Origin: Sciurus carolinensis
Lineage: Eukaryota > Chordata > Mammalia > Rodentia > Sciuridae
Assembly: GCF_902686445.1 (NCBI RefSeq)
Contig: NC_062219.1
Span: 42,125,056-42,189,055 of the forward strand
Direction of reading: 5' to 3'
Length of the DNA: 64,000 nt
In this document: positions 1 through 11,553 of the stretch, piece after piece
How positions within the stretch are numbered: the stretch's first letter is position 1
Layout of the letters: every line of letters begins with the position of its first letter
Made by a program: the position numbers and the translations under genes
The notes under the pieces: model-generated
What the model saw: the letters and a program-made list of their open reading frames with translations, nothing else
What the model was told of the DNA's origin: nothing
Databases searched by the model: none

Positions 1-700
1 AGCACATTATTTAATTGCCAGGTGTTGGAGTAACTTCTATTTTTTATTGTTATCCTTGATTTCTAATTTCATTCCATTATGATCTGATAGAATGCAGGGT
101 AGTATCTCAATGTTTTTGTATTTGCTAAGAGTTACTTTATGGACTAAGATGTGGTCTATTTTAGAGTTGGATCCATGTGCTGCTGAGAAGAAAGTGTACT
201 CACTTGTTGATGGATGGAATATTCTATATATGTCTATTGAGTTAAATCATTGATTATATTATTGAGTTTTATAGTTTCTTTGTTCGATTTTGTTTGGAAG
301 ATCTATCCAGTGGTGAAAGAGGAGTGTTAAAGTCACCCAGTATTATTGTGTTGTTGTCTATTTGATTCTTTAAATTGAGAAGTGTTTGTTTGATGTATGT
401 AAATGCTCCATTGTTTGGGGTATAAATATTTATGATTGTTATGTCTTGTTGATATATGGTTCCCTTAGGCAGTATGAAATGTCCTTCTTTGTTCCTTCTG
501 ACTAACTTTGACTTGAAGTCGACTTTATCTCATATGAGGATAGAAAGCCCTGCTTGTTTACTTAGTCCGTATGAGTGATATGTTTTTTCCCATAAACTTT
601 AGTCTGTGAATGTCTTTGTCTATGAGGTGAGTCTTTTAGAGACAGAATATTGTTGGGTCTTTTTTTTTTTTTTTTTAAATCCAATCTGCCAGTTTATGTC
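1..700 (-). pseudogene. L1 ORF2 N-terminal (endonuclease) remnant in copy C
   Basis: Minus-strand translation gives pieces of the apurinic-type endonuclease domain that opens L1 ORF2 and nicks target DNA. The gene runs off the left edge, so only the first third is visible. The T-run at about 661-676 lies where other copies have the A-rich lysine codons before DPT. It is longer here and contributes to the frame break. Identity to 28833-29495 is about 97-98% by eye. Confidence 0.78.
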
Positions 701-759
701 TTTTGATTGATGAGTTCAAGCCATTAACATTCAGGGTTATTATATTATTGAGATATGAT

Positions 760-1725
760 TTGTGTTCCCATTCATTTTTTGGTTTATTTCTGGTTTTTAA
801 TTTGTTTTAGTTTCTCCTTTGATTGACCTTTTCTTTAGTGTGGTTCCTCCCTTTGCTTGTTTTAACGTTTTAAAAAAATTTCCTCCTCATGAAATATTTT
901 GCTGAGAATGTTCTGTAGTACAGGCTTTCTAATTGTTAATTCTTTTAACTTTTATCATGGAAGGTTTTTGTTTCATCTTCAAATCTGAAGTTTAATTTTG
1001 CTGGATATGAAATTCTTAGTTTGAATGCATTTTTTTCAGTGCTTGTTATATGTTGTTCCAGGACCTCCTAGCTCCTGGGCTCTGGGTTGAGAAATCAGGA
1101 GATCTGAACTGGGTTTCCCCATATATGTAATCTGATACTTTTCCCTTATGACTTTTACAATTCTATCCTTATTCTGTATTCTAGGCATTTTCTTTGTGCT
1201 TTGGTGTGGATTTATTGTGATTTGTACATTTGGGATCCTGTAAGCCTCTTGTATTTGATTTTCATTTCATTCTTTTGGTTTGGGAAATTTTTCTAATACT
1301 TCATTAAAAAGATTGTGCATTCCTTTGGTTTGTATCTCTGTGCCTTCCTTTATCTCCATAAATCTTAAATTTTGTCTTTTCATGTTATCCCATAATTCTT
1401 GGAAGTCCTGTTCATGGTTTCCTACCATCTTCTCTGTGTGGTCATTTACATTTTTATGTATTTTGTATTCATTGCCTGAGGGTCTGTCTTCCAGGTGGTC
1501 TTGTGTGTTGGTGATACTTTCTATTGAATTTTTAATTTGGTGTATTGATTCCTTCATTTCAAGGATTTCTGCTTGATTTCTTTTCATAATCTCTATTTCT
1601 TTATTGAAGTGATCTTTCACCTCCTGAAATTTATCTCTGATTTCACTTATTACATTATCCTGTATGTCATGGATCAGTTTAACTATGTACATTCTGAACT
1701 CCTTCTCTGACCACTGTGTTGTCAA
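760..1725 (-). pseudogene. L1 ORF1 remnant in copy C (RNA-binding chaperone, broken)
   Basis: L1 ORF1 encodes a trimeric coiled-coil RNA-binding protein that coats L1 RNA. Minus-strand frames here show the N-terminal half. The stretch at 1725-1267 stays open for 152 codons and has SEKEFRMYIVKLI followed by a charged coiled coil with EILEMKESIHQIKNSIESIT. This aligns with the intact ORF1 at 25151-26197. The RRM and C-terminal parts (about 1260-760) are broken by indels, though fragments can still be followed in several frames. It is a decayed copy with no intact start-to-stop frame. Confidence 0.8.
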
Positions 1726-2623
1726 TGGAGTCTATCACTGGATCATCTTGGTTTGTTTGGAGCACTTTGTTCTCTTGTTCTTTCATGTTATTTGTGTGTC
1801 TTCCCATATAACAGTGTGAGTCCAAGGCAGCACAGTTTCTACCCTGTAGACTTATAATGTCCCTGAAGGTTCCAGTATTTTGTGTTTTAAAAGTGAGATC
1901 AATATTAACAGCATCCAATGCAAACAATATACAGTTTTCACCCCAATAGTTCTTATCATGATGTTAGGCACTTCTCTCCCAGGTGGTCTTGAGTGCTGAG
2001 TGCCAGTACCTGTGTGCATGTCATGGAGAGCTGCTCTGTATCAGGCAGTTCAGGACCAGGCACTGAGGGCTGTGGGTCAGTCACTTAGCTGCAAGGCCAG
2101 GTTAGTGGCTAGGGAGGGGCTGGGAGACTGAGGACTGGGGATCCAGAGGGCCCTGTGGGGTGCCAGACTATGCCAGACCTGGTGGGGCCATAGGATCTGT
2201 GGATGCTGGACTGGGGAGGGTGTTGGGGATCCAACTGGTGCTGAGGCCCAGCGAGTGCCAGCCCGTGGTTGTCCCAGGACACTGGTGGGTGCCAGACAGA
2301 CTTCCTGGGTGAACCAAGAGCAAGAAGCCCTCACACCCTCTTCCTACCTTCAGACCTGCTATAGCCAGCCCAGTATATCCCCATGCGTTTCAGGACTCAC
2401 AGAACTGGGAAGAGCCTGACTCTTTCTCACTTCTGTAGCAAGATGGTGGCTACCAGCACACCCAACAAGAAGACCCCAGGTGTAACCTAACATATAGGGA
2501 CCCAGATAATATACCTCCAGACCCTTCTTGGTGTCCCCAGGTGGCCATGCCTTGAGATGGTGGTGGTGACAGCAGCAAACTGGCAGGCAACCCAACACTG
2601 GGTCTCCAGATTCTGGCTGGTGT

Positions 2624-2760
2624 CCCAAGATGGAGGCTGCTGCCCCAAGATGGAGGCTGCCACATCTCAAGATGGAAATGGTGGTAATGGCAGTATCCCA
2701 AGATGGAGGCAGCTGCATTTGGAGATGGGGCAGTGGTGGTGGGTGGTGCTGTGGTGGTGG
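2624..2760 (+). repeat. Cluster of CAAGATGG motifs and GT/GGT-rich tract in copy C 5'UTR
   Basis: Four CAAGATGG words occur at 2626, 2646, 2668 and 2699 on the plus strand, within a tandem-like GC-rich stretch. A (GGT)n-rich run follows at 2735-2765. CAAGATGG is the core of YY1 sites used by L1 promoters, but here it points opposite to the L1 that contains it. This could be a small tandem array in the L1 5'UTR or a local expansion. Confidence 0.5.
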
Positions 2761-3967
2761 GCAGGCTGAGAATATGCATCTGTATCTTTCTAGATCAGAC
2801 CAAATTTGCTCACCAGAGCAATTGCCTCATTTTACCTCCCTGGGAATACATGAAATCTCACATTGCTCTGTTATCAAGCATTTAAAACTTTGCCAATTTG
2901 AGAGGTGTGAAATCTTATTTATCTTTGCATTTCACTCATTACTAAAGCTTTATCATATCCTATATATGTTTATCAGCCACTCTATTTTAATTTTCTAGGA
3001 ATTTACTTTCTGTTCTTTGCTCATTTTATTGATGTGTGCTTGTTTTAATTTATTATATGTGATTATATTCTTCGGTTACTAATTTTTTGCTGCTTATATT
3101 CAGGTTAAATATTCTTTCTCAGTTTTCTCCCTTTCTTCTCTTTTTATTTCTCTTTCACAGTGTCCTTTGATTACATTAGTTTTAAATTTATATAGTTAAT
3201 TTACAAATTTTTCCTTAATAACTTATTGCTCCTATCCTGAAGAGCTAGAGACATTTACCCACTTGTAGCAATCTTATCTTTATCATACACTGAGTTCTCA
3301 CATGTGCATGGCTGTTTCTAGACTTTTTCCTCCTCCTCTCCCTCAACTTTCTCTCCACTTTCTTCCCTTAAATCACTGCACCAATACCACATTGTCTTAA
3401 TTGCTTTTACTTTATATTTAGCCAAGACATCAGTAGGGTGATTCTCCATACCTCATTATTTTTCTTTGGTATTGTATTTATTTATTTTGAATCTTATTTT
3501 TTTTCTCCAATATTATATTTACTATTTTTGGGTCTTTTCTCATTCTCATACATTTGAAAATTGATTTTGTTAACTTAAATAAACTGACCTATGAGTTTGA
3601 ATGTAATTGAATGATTTAACAGATTCATTTTGGGGTGTAGATTTTCATTTCTTTAAGTCTTCTTCAACATCCTCCAATAATATTTTATCATTATTCATGA
3701 CATTTTATATTTATCTCTGGTATCTTATTATTGTTATTATAAATGATAACTTGGAAAATTTTCATTTTCTAACTTTTGCTATTGTTATATGAGAATGCAA
3801 TTGATATTCTGCATTGCTTTTTATGTTGACCATAATACAGCAACATCTTTGAAATCTATGATTAATTGTAATATTTGGATTTCAGCTTTTTTTTTTGGAC
3901 AATGGGTATATTGTCCCATTGTCTTTTGGGACAAAAGTTTGGGTAAATTCTTTTAATATGTATTTCT

Positions 3968-4012
3968 TATATATATGTGTGTAGTATTTATATACACACA
4001 TATGTGTATATA
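3968..4012. repeat. AT/TG simple repeat
   Basis: Alternating TATATA/TGTGTG with partial inverted symmetry (TATGTGTGTAG...TACACACATATG). It can form a small hairpin. Typical microsatellite decay. Confidence 0.7.
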
Positions 4013-4034
4013 TTAAGGGAGGAAAAATCAAGTG

Positions 4035-4250
4035 AAAAATCAAATCTCCACTGAGCTCAGTGGCACATGTCTTTAATCCAGTGACTCAGGTGACCGAAGC
4101 AGAAAAATCACAAGTTCAAATCCAGCCTCAGCAATTTAGTGATATGCCATCTCAAATTAAAACGTTAAAAAAATGGGCAGGGAATGTAGTTCAGAGGTAA
4201 AGCACCCTGGGATTCAATTCCCAGTACCCACTCCCTGAAAAAAGAAAGAA
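4035..4250 (+). mobile_element. B1-dID-type dimeric SINE, sense
   Basis: The left part resembles a 7SL-derived B1 monomer (CTCAGTGGCACATGTCTTTA, then a degenerate RNA polymerase III B box, GTTCAAATCC). The right part resembles an ID/BC1 tRNA-like unit (GAATGTAGTTCAGAGGTAAA, then GGGATTCAATTCCCAGTACC), ending in an A-rich tail. This dimeric arrangement is known from squirrels and dormice. It sits inside the old antisense L1, so it is the younger insertion. Confidence 0.75.
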
Positions 4251-4489
4251 AAATCTTTCTCCCATCTGTTATGTATTTTTACTTTCTTATTCTTGCCTAT
4301 ACTGCTAACCAGGTCCTCCAGTACAATGTTAAATAGTATTGTTGATTGTGACTATCCTTAGTTGTAACCTAACTTTACTGGAAGCATACTTCGGAAGTTC
4401 CACTATTTAGTATCATCTTTGCTATATTTGAACAGGAAATTTCCTCCTATTTTGAGGTCATCTAGGTTAAGCTGTAATAATAAATGACC

Positions 4490-4870
4490 TTCTCGTTTTG
4501 GTGACTGCAAAGAAAGGTTTATGTCTTGCTCACACTTTCTCTCCCTGTGGATCAGCTGTAGCTCTTTCCCATTATCTATGCCAGGAAATAGAGGATGGAA
4601 CTACCTCTGACTATAACATGCCAATCAATGGCTGAGGGAAACAGCTCATGGTGAACAGTGTGGTGGCTTGGAAAGTTTTTGCCAGGGAATGAGGACATAA
4701 CTCTTCCGCTTGCATTTCATTGACTATAGGAAGTCCAGTGATTTAAACGGTTGGGAAGATACAGATCTCCCTTAGGTACAAGGCATTATGAAGGGAGACT
4801 GCAAACATTTTGAGCACCAGTGTAATTGGTCACACTGAGTAGGTTCAATTGGCTAATAGTGTTGTCTCCT
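4490..4870. repeat. Ancient interspersed repeat, family not identified
   Basis: The tract 4540-4740 (TTATGTCTTGCTCACACTTT...CATTTCATTGACTATAGGAA) has the look of a common mammal-wide repeat. I cannot name the family from sequence alone. Confidence 0.35.
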
Positions 4871-5345
4871 GAAGTTTTAGAAGGTGTTTGTTCATGATTT
4901 CAAATTTACTAACATGAAGTTAGTTTTTTCTCTCCTTTTATTCTTCTTCAAAACCTGAGGAAGAACTATCTGAATAGAACTGTAAATTTTCTTCAAGTCT
5001 AAAAAGCCTATTTGAATAAAAAAATGTCTTTTTTCACTTCTTTTAAAATCTTTTGTGAGAATTATCTTATAAAGATAATTTGTTGGCATTTCCCTCTGTC
5101 TTGGGTATGGTTTTAACTATTATGATGGATACAGGTAAGCTAAAAAGCACACACTTTCCTTTTCTCTTTTCTTTTCCTTTAAAAAATTTAAATACTTTCC
5201 TTTTCTTGATGTAAAATCTACATCCCCAATATTTTTCATATGAGATACTAGACATTAGAATATTATCTTCTAAGACTGACATTATTATGGGGATGGGCAC
5301 TAGAGAATTTGAAATGGTTTAAGTTTGTGACTAATTGAAATTATT
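4871..5345. other. AT-rich DNA without recognised gene
   Basis: No supported coding sequence. Short minus-strand open frames (4892-5089, 5067-5300) are lysine/isoleucine-rich, as expected by chance in AT-rich DNA. Confidence 0.5.
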
Positions 5346-5369
5346 TTAGGAAATGATGTCTTTATATAT

Positions 5370-5440
5370 ATATTAGTACCTGGATTTAACTCAGGGGCAC
5401 TTTACCACTCAGTGGCATCCCTAGTTCCCCAAACAAAATA
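5370..5440 (-). mobile_element. Short antisense ID-like SINE fragment
   Basis: TAGTACCTGGATTTAACTCA followed by GGGGCACTTTACCACTCAGT is the reverse complement of the 3' part of the ID/B1-dID right monomer (compare 19475-19530 and 30530-30595). Confidence 0.6.
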
Positions 5441-7940
5441 CTAACAAACTGAATTCAACAGCACAGTAGAAAGATTATTCACCACAATTCAGTAGGATTC
5501 ATATGAAGGGTGAAAGAATGGTTCAACATATACAAATCAATAAATGTGATACATCACATCAACAGAATGAAGAACAAAAAAGGTATGATTTCTAGAGATG
5601 AAGAAAAGGCATTTGATAAAATTCAGCATTCATTCATGATAAAAACTTTAAACAAATTAGGTACAGAAGGAACATACCTCAACATAATAAAGGTCATTTT
5701 TAATGAGCAACAGCTGACATTATACTGAATGCAGAAAGGTTGATGATCTGGAACAAGAAGAATGCCCACTTTCATTAGTGCTGGAAGGCCAAGAGAAAGA
5801 AAAAACACCTATAAAATTTGGAAAAAGTCAAATGTCACTTTGTAGATGACATAATATTATACATATTTAGAATATTATATATAGAGGACTCCAAGAAATC
5901 CACCAGAAAATTACTAGAACTAATAAATGAATTCATTAAAGTTGCAGGATCCAAAATCAAATAAAAAGGTAGCATTGATATATGCCAATAGCAAGTTATC
6001 TAAAATATCAAATAAAAAGGTAGCATTGATATATGCCAATAGCAAATGATCTAAAATAGAAATCAAGATCGAAATTCCATTTAAAAGAGCTACAAGACAA
6101 AAAACAAACAATCCAAAAGAAAACAAAAAATCCTAGGAGTAAATTCATCGTAAGAGGTGAAAGATCTCTACACTGAAAATTATGTATTTACAGATTGGAA
6201 GGCTCAATATATTAAAATGTGCATTACTACTCAAAGTGATCTATAGATTCAGTGCAATTCCGTCAAAATACCAATGTAATTCTTGAAAAAAACTAGAAAA
6301 TAATAATCCTAAAATTTGTATGGAATCACAAAACTCCAAAGAGCCAAAGCAATCTTGAACAAAAAGAACAAAGCAAGAGGCATTACCCTACCTGACTTCA
6401 AACCATACCACTCTATAATCATGAAAACAGCATGGCATAAACACAGACATGTAGAGCAATGGAACAGAACAGAGAGCCTAGAAGTAACCCCACACATCTA
6501 TGGCCAGCTAAGAGCACACACTGAAGAACATTCTTTTCAATAAATAGTGCTGGGAAAATTAGATAGCCACATACCCAAGGATAAAACTATATCCCAATCA
6601 CTCATTGTTTACAAAATCAACTCAAAATGTATTAAGAGATAAGTATAAGGCCCCCAAACTATGAAACTAGTAGAAGAAAATTTAGGAAAAATATTTTAGG
6701 GCATTAAAATGGGTAAGGACTTTTTGGACAAGACTCTCAAAGCACAGGAAACAAAAGCAAAAAGAGACAAATGGAATTGTGCCAAACTAAAAAGCTTCAA
6801 CACAGCAAAGGAAACAATAAACAGATTGAAGATATAACCTATGGAGTGGAAGAAAGTATTTGCAAACTATATCTCTGACAAGATGATATCCAGAATATGT
6901 AGGGAATTTCAACAACTCAATAACAAAACAATCAAGTAAATCTGATTTAAAAAGTAGGCAATACACCTAAACAGACATTTCTCAGAAGAAGACTTATAAA
7001 TGGTCAACAGGTATATGAAAAAATGTTCAGTCACTAATTATCAGTGAAATGCAAATCAAAAACACACTGAGGTATGGCCCTTACACCAGTAAAAAATCTC
7101 TGTTATCAAAAGTCTAAAGATAGCAAGTGTGGTGAGCATGTGCAGAAAAGGCAGCCTTTGCACACTGTTGGTGTGAATTTATATTCATTCTACCATTATG
7201 GAAAACAGTATGGAGATTCCTCAGAAAATTCAAAATAGAACTATCATATGATCCAGCAATCCCACTCCTGGATGTAGATCCAAAAATATGAAATAAATGT
7301 CAAAGAGACATGTGCAATCCCATGGTCATTACAGCATGATTCACAATAGTCAAGAAATGAAAGCAACCAATGTGTCCATCACAACTGATGAGTAGATACA
7401 AAAGTGTGGTTCATGTATACCATTCAACCATATAATGGATGAAATTCTGTCATTTAAGACAGAAATTATTATATGAAATGAAATTAGGCAGACACAGAAA
7501 AGACCTGATCTCATTCATATGAGGAATCTAAAAGAATGTGATCTCATAGAAGTTAAGAGCTGATCTCAGAGAAATTAAATTGAGAATAGAATGGTGGTTA
7601 CCAGAGGCTCGAGAGATGCAGGGGAGAGAGGGACGAAGAAAGGTTAATGAGTGGTACTAAGTTACAGCTAGATAGGAGCAGTTAACTTTGGTATGCCCAT
7701 ACACAGTGGGGTGACTATAGCTAACAGTAACATACTGCACGTTTCAAAAAGCTAGAAGAGAGGATTTTGAAAGTTTTCACATAAAGAAGTGATAAATGTT
7801 TGAGGAGATAGACGTGTTTAACCTAATTTGAACACTGCACAATGTTATGCATGTATTGAATATTAAACACGATCACACTAATATGTACACTTTTAAGTTT
7901 TATGTATGAAATAAAAATAAATTTAAAAAATAGAAAAAAA
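5441..7940 (+). mobile_element. Old sense LINE-1: RT domain to 3' end
   Basis: A diverged L1 in plus orientation. The frame at 5510-5728 reads [20 protein letters not shown] and [10 protein letters not shown], hallmarks of the L1 reverse-transcriptase palm upstream of the catalytic motif. Later pieces (6316-6543, [20 protein letters not shown]) belong to the C-terminal region. The copy runs through a 3'UTR to an A-rich end (AATAAAAATAAATTTAAAAA near 7912-7940). Multiple stops and frameshifts make it inactive. It looks older than the 20-32 kb cluster. The region upstream of RT is missing, which fits ordinary 5' truncation. Confidence 0.85.
5956..6057. repeat. 51-bp tandem duplication inside the old L1
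   Basis: The segment 5956-6006 is repeated almost exactly as 6007-6057; both start ATCAAATAAAAAGGTAGCAT. The 51-bp unit is a multiple of three, so it would not itself have broken a frame. High identity of the units suggests the duplication is younger than the L1 insertion. Confidence 0.9.
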
Positions 7941-8627
7941 GTCAACATACAGTATTTTCTCTGCTTTAAATGCTCACTTTTACCTTACCTGTCTTGTGCA
8001 GTTCTAGTCTTTACTTAAGAAATCAGTACTCTCTTCCTCATGAGCACTGTTGACTGTTTTTGTTTTTTTTGAGCCGTAATCATTGCCTAGCATGTTATCT
8101 TAACATGCCCTTTATCACGGATATCTGTGTTTAATTGTTGAAAATGAGAATGTACAGAAATTCTTAGCAGAACACATAGCACATAAATTGCACTAAATTA
8201 TGGTCATCATTATTAGGATTATTGTTCATCTGTCCTTTGATCTTTTTAAGTTTAGCCACACAGTCTGGTCTATTTTCACATTCCTAGCAATACAGAGTCT
8301 AGTAGCTGCTCAAAAAAATCTGTTAAATTAATTATTCTTTGAAAGTTTTAAGAGCCCAAGTCCCTTCTTTGCTTCATTAACCCCACTCACCCCCTTTGAA
8401 TTCTTGGTATTATTTTCAGTTTAAGCACTGGGTTTGATTCTTGGCACTACATATAATAAATGAAAAAATAAAGGTCCATCAACAACTAAAAAGAAATAAA
8501 AAAAGAGTGGTCTTTCCAGAGACATCTTTTTCCAGCATGCTATTAGTTTTATATTCTGTGTAAAATTGTACCATGAATTTAGCATCTTAAAACTACACTG
8601 ATTTATTATTTCATAGGTACAAGTAAA
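7941..8627 (+). repeat. Left arm of a large inverted duplication
   Basis: This arm matches the reverse complement of 9704-10450. Examples are 8223-8330 (TTTAGCCACACAGTCTGGTC, TATTTTCACATTCCTAGCAA) against 10050-10160, the outer part 7960-8045 against 10345-10441, and the inner part 8512-8627 against 9704-9822. Identity by eye is about 85-92% over aligned parts. The arm starts right after the A-tail of the old L1 and is interrupted by an ID-like SINE at 8421-8508. Confidence 0.85.
8421..8508 (+). mobile_element. ID-like SINE fragment, sense
   Basis: TTTAAGCACTGGGTTTGATT followed by CTTGGCACTACATA and an A-rich tail with spacers. This is the 3' portion of an ID-type tRNA-derived SINE. It is absent from the matching place in the other arm of the inverted duplication, so it inserted after the duplication or its partner was lost. 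Confidence 0.6.
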
Positions 8628-9705
8628 AAGTCTAAGTAGGCTCAGCTGACTACTATACCTAGGGTCTCAAAAGACTGAAATTAAGAAATTAAGGGAGTGA
8701 GTAGCCTAGATTTTTATGGGGAGAGTCTGGGGGTAATTCACTTCAGGCTTACTCAGGTTGCTAACAATTCAGTTACTTGTGGTTGTAGAACTGAGGTCTT
8801 GTTCCCTTCCTAGCTGTTGACTGAAGGTTTTTCTCAGCTTCTAAATGTCACCCAAATGCCTTGGTTCATGACCCCTCTGCTTCAAAGTTATCAGTTGCAT
8901 ATTGAATTGTTCTTCTGACTTCCTCTAATGCCACCAGCTAGAAAAAAGTTATTTTCCTCTTGTGATTAGATTGGGGGCTTGTATGATTACATTAGGCTAA
9001 TCCAGATGGCCTTACTATCTTTGGCCCAGCAGTGCCAGAAAATATGTAACCATAGGAATGATATATACCATATTCACATGTTCTGGGGGCAAGATATCTT
9101 TGAGGGACCATTATTCTATCTACCACAGCCCACAATGGCCCCTGAAAATTTGTGTGTTTCATATATAAAATATATTTATTCACTATTCTCCAAATTCTCA
9201 TTATATTATGGTATAGACTCAAATTCAAATCTCATATATAATCTAAATCAGTAAGGATGAAGTTCATGTTCATAATCCTATTCTATTTATGGATCTGTGA
9301 TACTAAATAAACATTTATCTGCTCTCATCATACCATGGTGGGAGAGAACAGGATAACTATAGACATTATGTTTCAAAATAGGGGGACATGGAAAATAAAA
9401 AAGTCATTTAATTCAAATAAGTTTTGAAATCCAGTTGCATACTCCTACGTTTTAAAACCTGGGGAAAACTGCTCTGTGACTCTGAGCTCTCCTCTGGGCT
9501 TCTACTTCCAAACTTTTAGCTCACTTCCTACTAATAGAATTTTAGGGTCCAACAGCCTTTCATTTTGAAATTTCTTTATCTGTTTTAGTCCATGCTATCA
9601 GTATAGATGCTGGAATAGATACATCAAGAACCCATGGATCTCCCATAGTACAAGGATTAATGACATTAAACAGATCCCAAGGTCATATACTTGCATGATT
9701 ATGAA
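8565..9705 (+). repeat. Ancient mammal-wide repeat in the spacer of the inverted duplication
   Basis: Runs from CATCTTAAAACTACACTGAT and TTATTATTTCATAG through a CT-rich middle (GCTTCTAAATGTCACCCAAA) and CATATTCACATGTTCTGGGG to GGACCATTATTCTATCTACC, then on into 9260-9700. The segment 8565-9130 has the same order of blocks as 44590-45050, so both are copies of one ancient family that I cannot name with confidence. No coding content. Confidence 0.55.
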
Positions 9706-10450
9706 ATAATAAATCAGTATAGTTTTAAGATGCTAAATTTGTGGTGCAGTTTTACACAGTAATATAAAACTAACAGCATACTGAGAAAAAAGTCTCTGGA
9801 ATGACGATCGTCTTTTAAAATATCATCAGAAATGGTCCCTATAGAATTCTTCATCTTAACTGAGTAAAGATATATTTTCTCTGATCACAGCATGTGGAAA
9901 TCATTTGTATTGTAAATCTAGAAGCAAGAATGAATTTTAATTATTTTCTTTTAAAATTGAACTTTTAAAGATAAAACCCAAGAAGTGGGTGAATGGGGCT
10001 AATGAAGTAAATAAGGATTTGGGCTCTTAAAAACTTTTCAAAAATAATTAATTTAACAGATTTTTGGGGGGGCAGCTACCAGATCTCTGTATTGCTAGGA
10101 ATGTGAAAATAGACCAGACTGTGTGGCTAAACTAAACAGATCAAAAGACAGATGAACAATATCCGATAATGATGACACAAGTAATTTAGTGCTAAGTGTC
10201 CTAAGAATTGCTGTACATTCTCATTTTCAAACATAAACATTCCATTTATTGTGGATTGTAAGCATAGACATCCACAATAAAAGGGCATGAATATAACAAG
10301 AAGCCAGGCAGGCACTGTTTATGGTGCAAGGAAAATCAAAACAACTAACAGTGTTCATGAGGGGAGACAGAAGTACTGATTTCTTAGTAAAGACTAGGGA
10401 TGCACAAGACAGTTATAGTAAAAGTAAACATTTAAAGCAGAGAAGAAATA
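9704..10450 (-). repeat. Right arm of the large inverted duplication
   Basis: Reverse-complement partner of 7941-8627. It contains about 130 bp (around 9825-9955) with no counterpart in the left arm. Between arms lies a spacer of about 1.08 kb. No gene is supported on either strand; the 62-codon minus-strand frame at 10127-10315 lies inside the arm and shows no family features. Confidence 0.85.
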
Positions 10451-11550
10451 GTTGATTTTTGTGAAGCTATAATATGCATCTGTTCATATATTAACATACT
10501 CAGAGGATCAGATTGCCAAATTAGCACAAATTAAAATGTTTACCAGTATCAAGCTTTATTGATAATTTCAAAGGAGCATTAATGTGAGTGTCAGAGGAGA
10601 ATTATTTGCATTATCAAGACTGGTCTAGATCATCTTCTTTCATAGGTAAAGGAAGAGAATGAATTGCAGACTATTTTCTACAATGTATACAAATTTAAGG
10701 AATCAAACACCATTGGTATACTTTAATAAAAACAGGCTTCCCCCACATGTATTTATTTTTCATTTATTGTAAACTTTGTGTTATGGTGGATCAGAATTTA
10801 TCTCATACACATGTGTGCGTGCATATACACATTTCAATATATTGATATTTTTATGGAGAAAATAGTGGAGCCAGAGAGAGAGAACAAAATAGAATTTTAA
10901 GGAAAGAGATAAAAATGCAGGGATGATATAGCTCTTACAATATTAATTTCCTTTTTATACTCAAAGAATTCAAGATAGTGTTGGAGACAGCAATGTTTAA
11001 TTCAAAATAATATCTTACCCTCTTTTGAAGATTACAGTGGTCATGTAACCCAATTGGCCCAGTGATATGCAAGTAGAAGTGAGGTTTCTGGGAAGTTCCT
11101 TGCAAAAGGTCAGGTTCAGCTGACGTACTGACTTTTCCCCTTCACCTTCATGACAGGAATATGGATTAGTTCTAGATGTGGAGCATCATCCTATGACCAC
11201 AAAGCACCTTGAGGGAAGGTCAAGAGGAATGCACAGACTTGGACCTGATTTACATGAGCTGCTGAACCCATACAAGTAAGCACTTATCTCGGACATCTCT
11301 TGACATGAGAGCAGCACAACATAAAATTATTTAAGGCACTGTTTAAGGGTTTCTTGTTACTTGGAAATGATTCTTCACTGCAGAAGTAGTTCAAAATAAT
11401 GCCCAGTGAAAACAAGCCATGGAGTAAGAGGGTACATGAATCCTTTGACCTGCCAAAGCTCTTGATTTATATCTTTAATTGCATTTGCAAGTAGCAAAAG
11501 TGTATATGAAATCTTTCCTGAATGGTTCTAGAATCCCTCAAAGATGTTCA
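10451..11550. other. AT-rich DNA without recognised gene
   Basis: No coding sequence or named repeat supported. A short alternating purine-pyrimidine run occurs at about 10808-10832 (ACATGTGTGCGTGCATATAC). Confidence 0.5.
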
Positions 11551-11553
11551 GTC

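Larger units (their letters stand above)
1..2790 (-). mobile_element. Antisense LINE-1 (copy C), 5' half, cut by window edge
   Basis: This is a LINE-1 on the minus strand. Reading from high to low coordinates it contains a GC-rich 5'UTR (about 2790-1760), ORF1 remnants (about 1725-760) and the start of ORF2 with endonuclease-domain sequence (about 700-1), where it leaves the window. The endonuclease-type peptide [11 protein letters not shown] reads on the minus strand. The element parallels 28833-32450 (copy B) in the same orientation. The first 660 bp match copy B almost perfectly, but the ORF1 and 5'UTR parts are much more diverged. Frameshifts and stops make it non-functional. The 5' boundary near 2790 is approximate. 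Confidence 0.85.
2840..4480 (-). mobile_element. Old antisense LINE-1 (L1M-type) ORF2 fragment
   Basis: This is a highly diverged antisense L1. The segment 3380-3540 (CACCAATACCACATTGTCTT and following) and the segment 4290-4480 (AACCAGGTCCTCCAGTACAA and following) match the reverse complement of conserved L1 ORF2 reverse-transcriptase regions. It is interrupted by a SINE at about 4035-4245 and by a TA/TG tract at 3968-4012. No frame survives. The left boundary against copy C is approximate. Confidence 0.6.

Noticed and set aside
2077..2779. Overlapping ORFs of 85-119 codons in both strands near 2.1-2.8 kb
   Set aside because: GC-rich L1 5'UTR with tandem-like words; stop codons are rare by composition.
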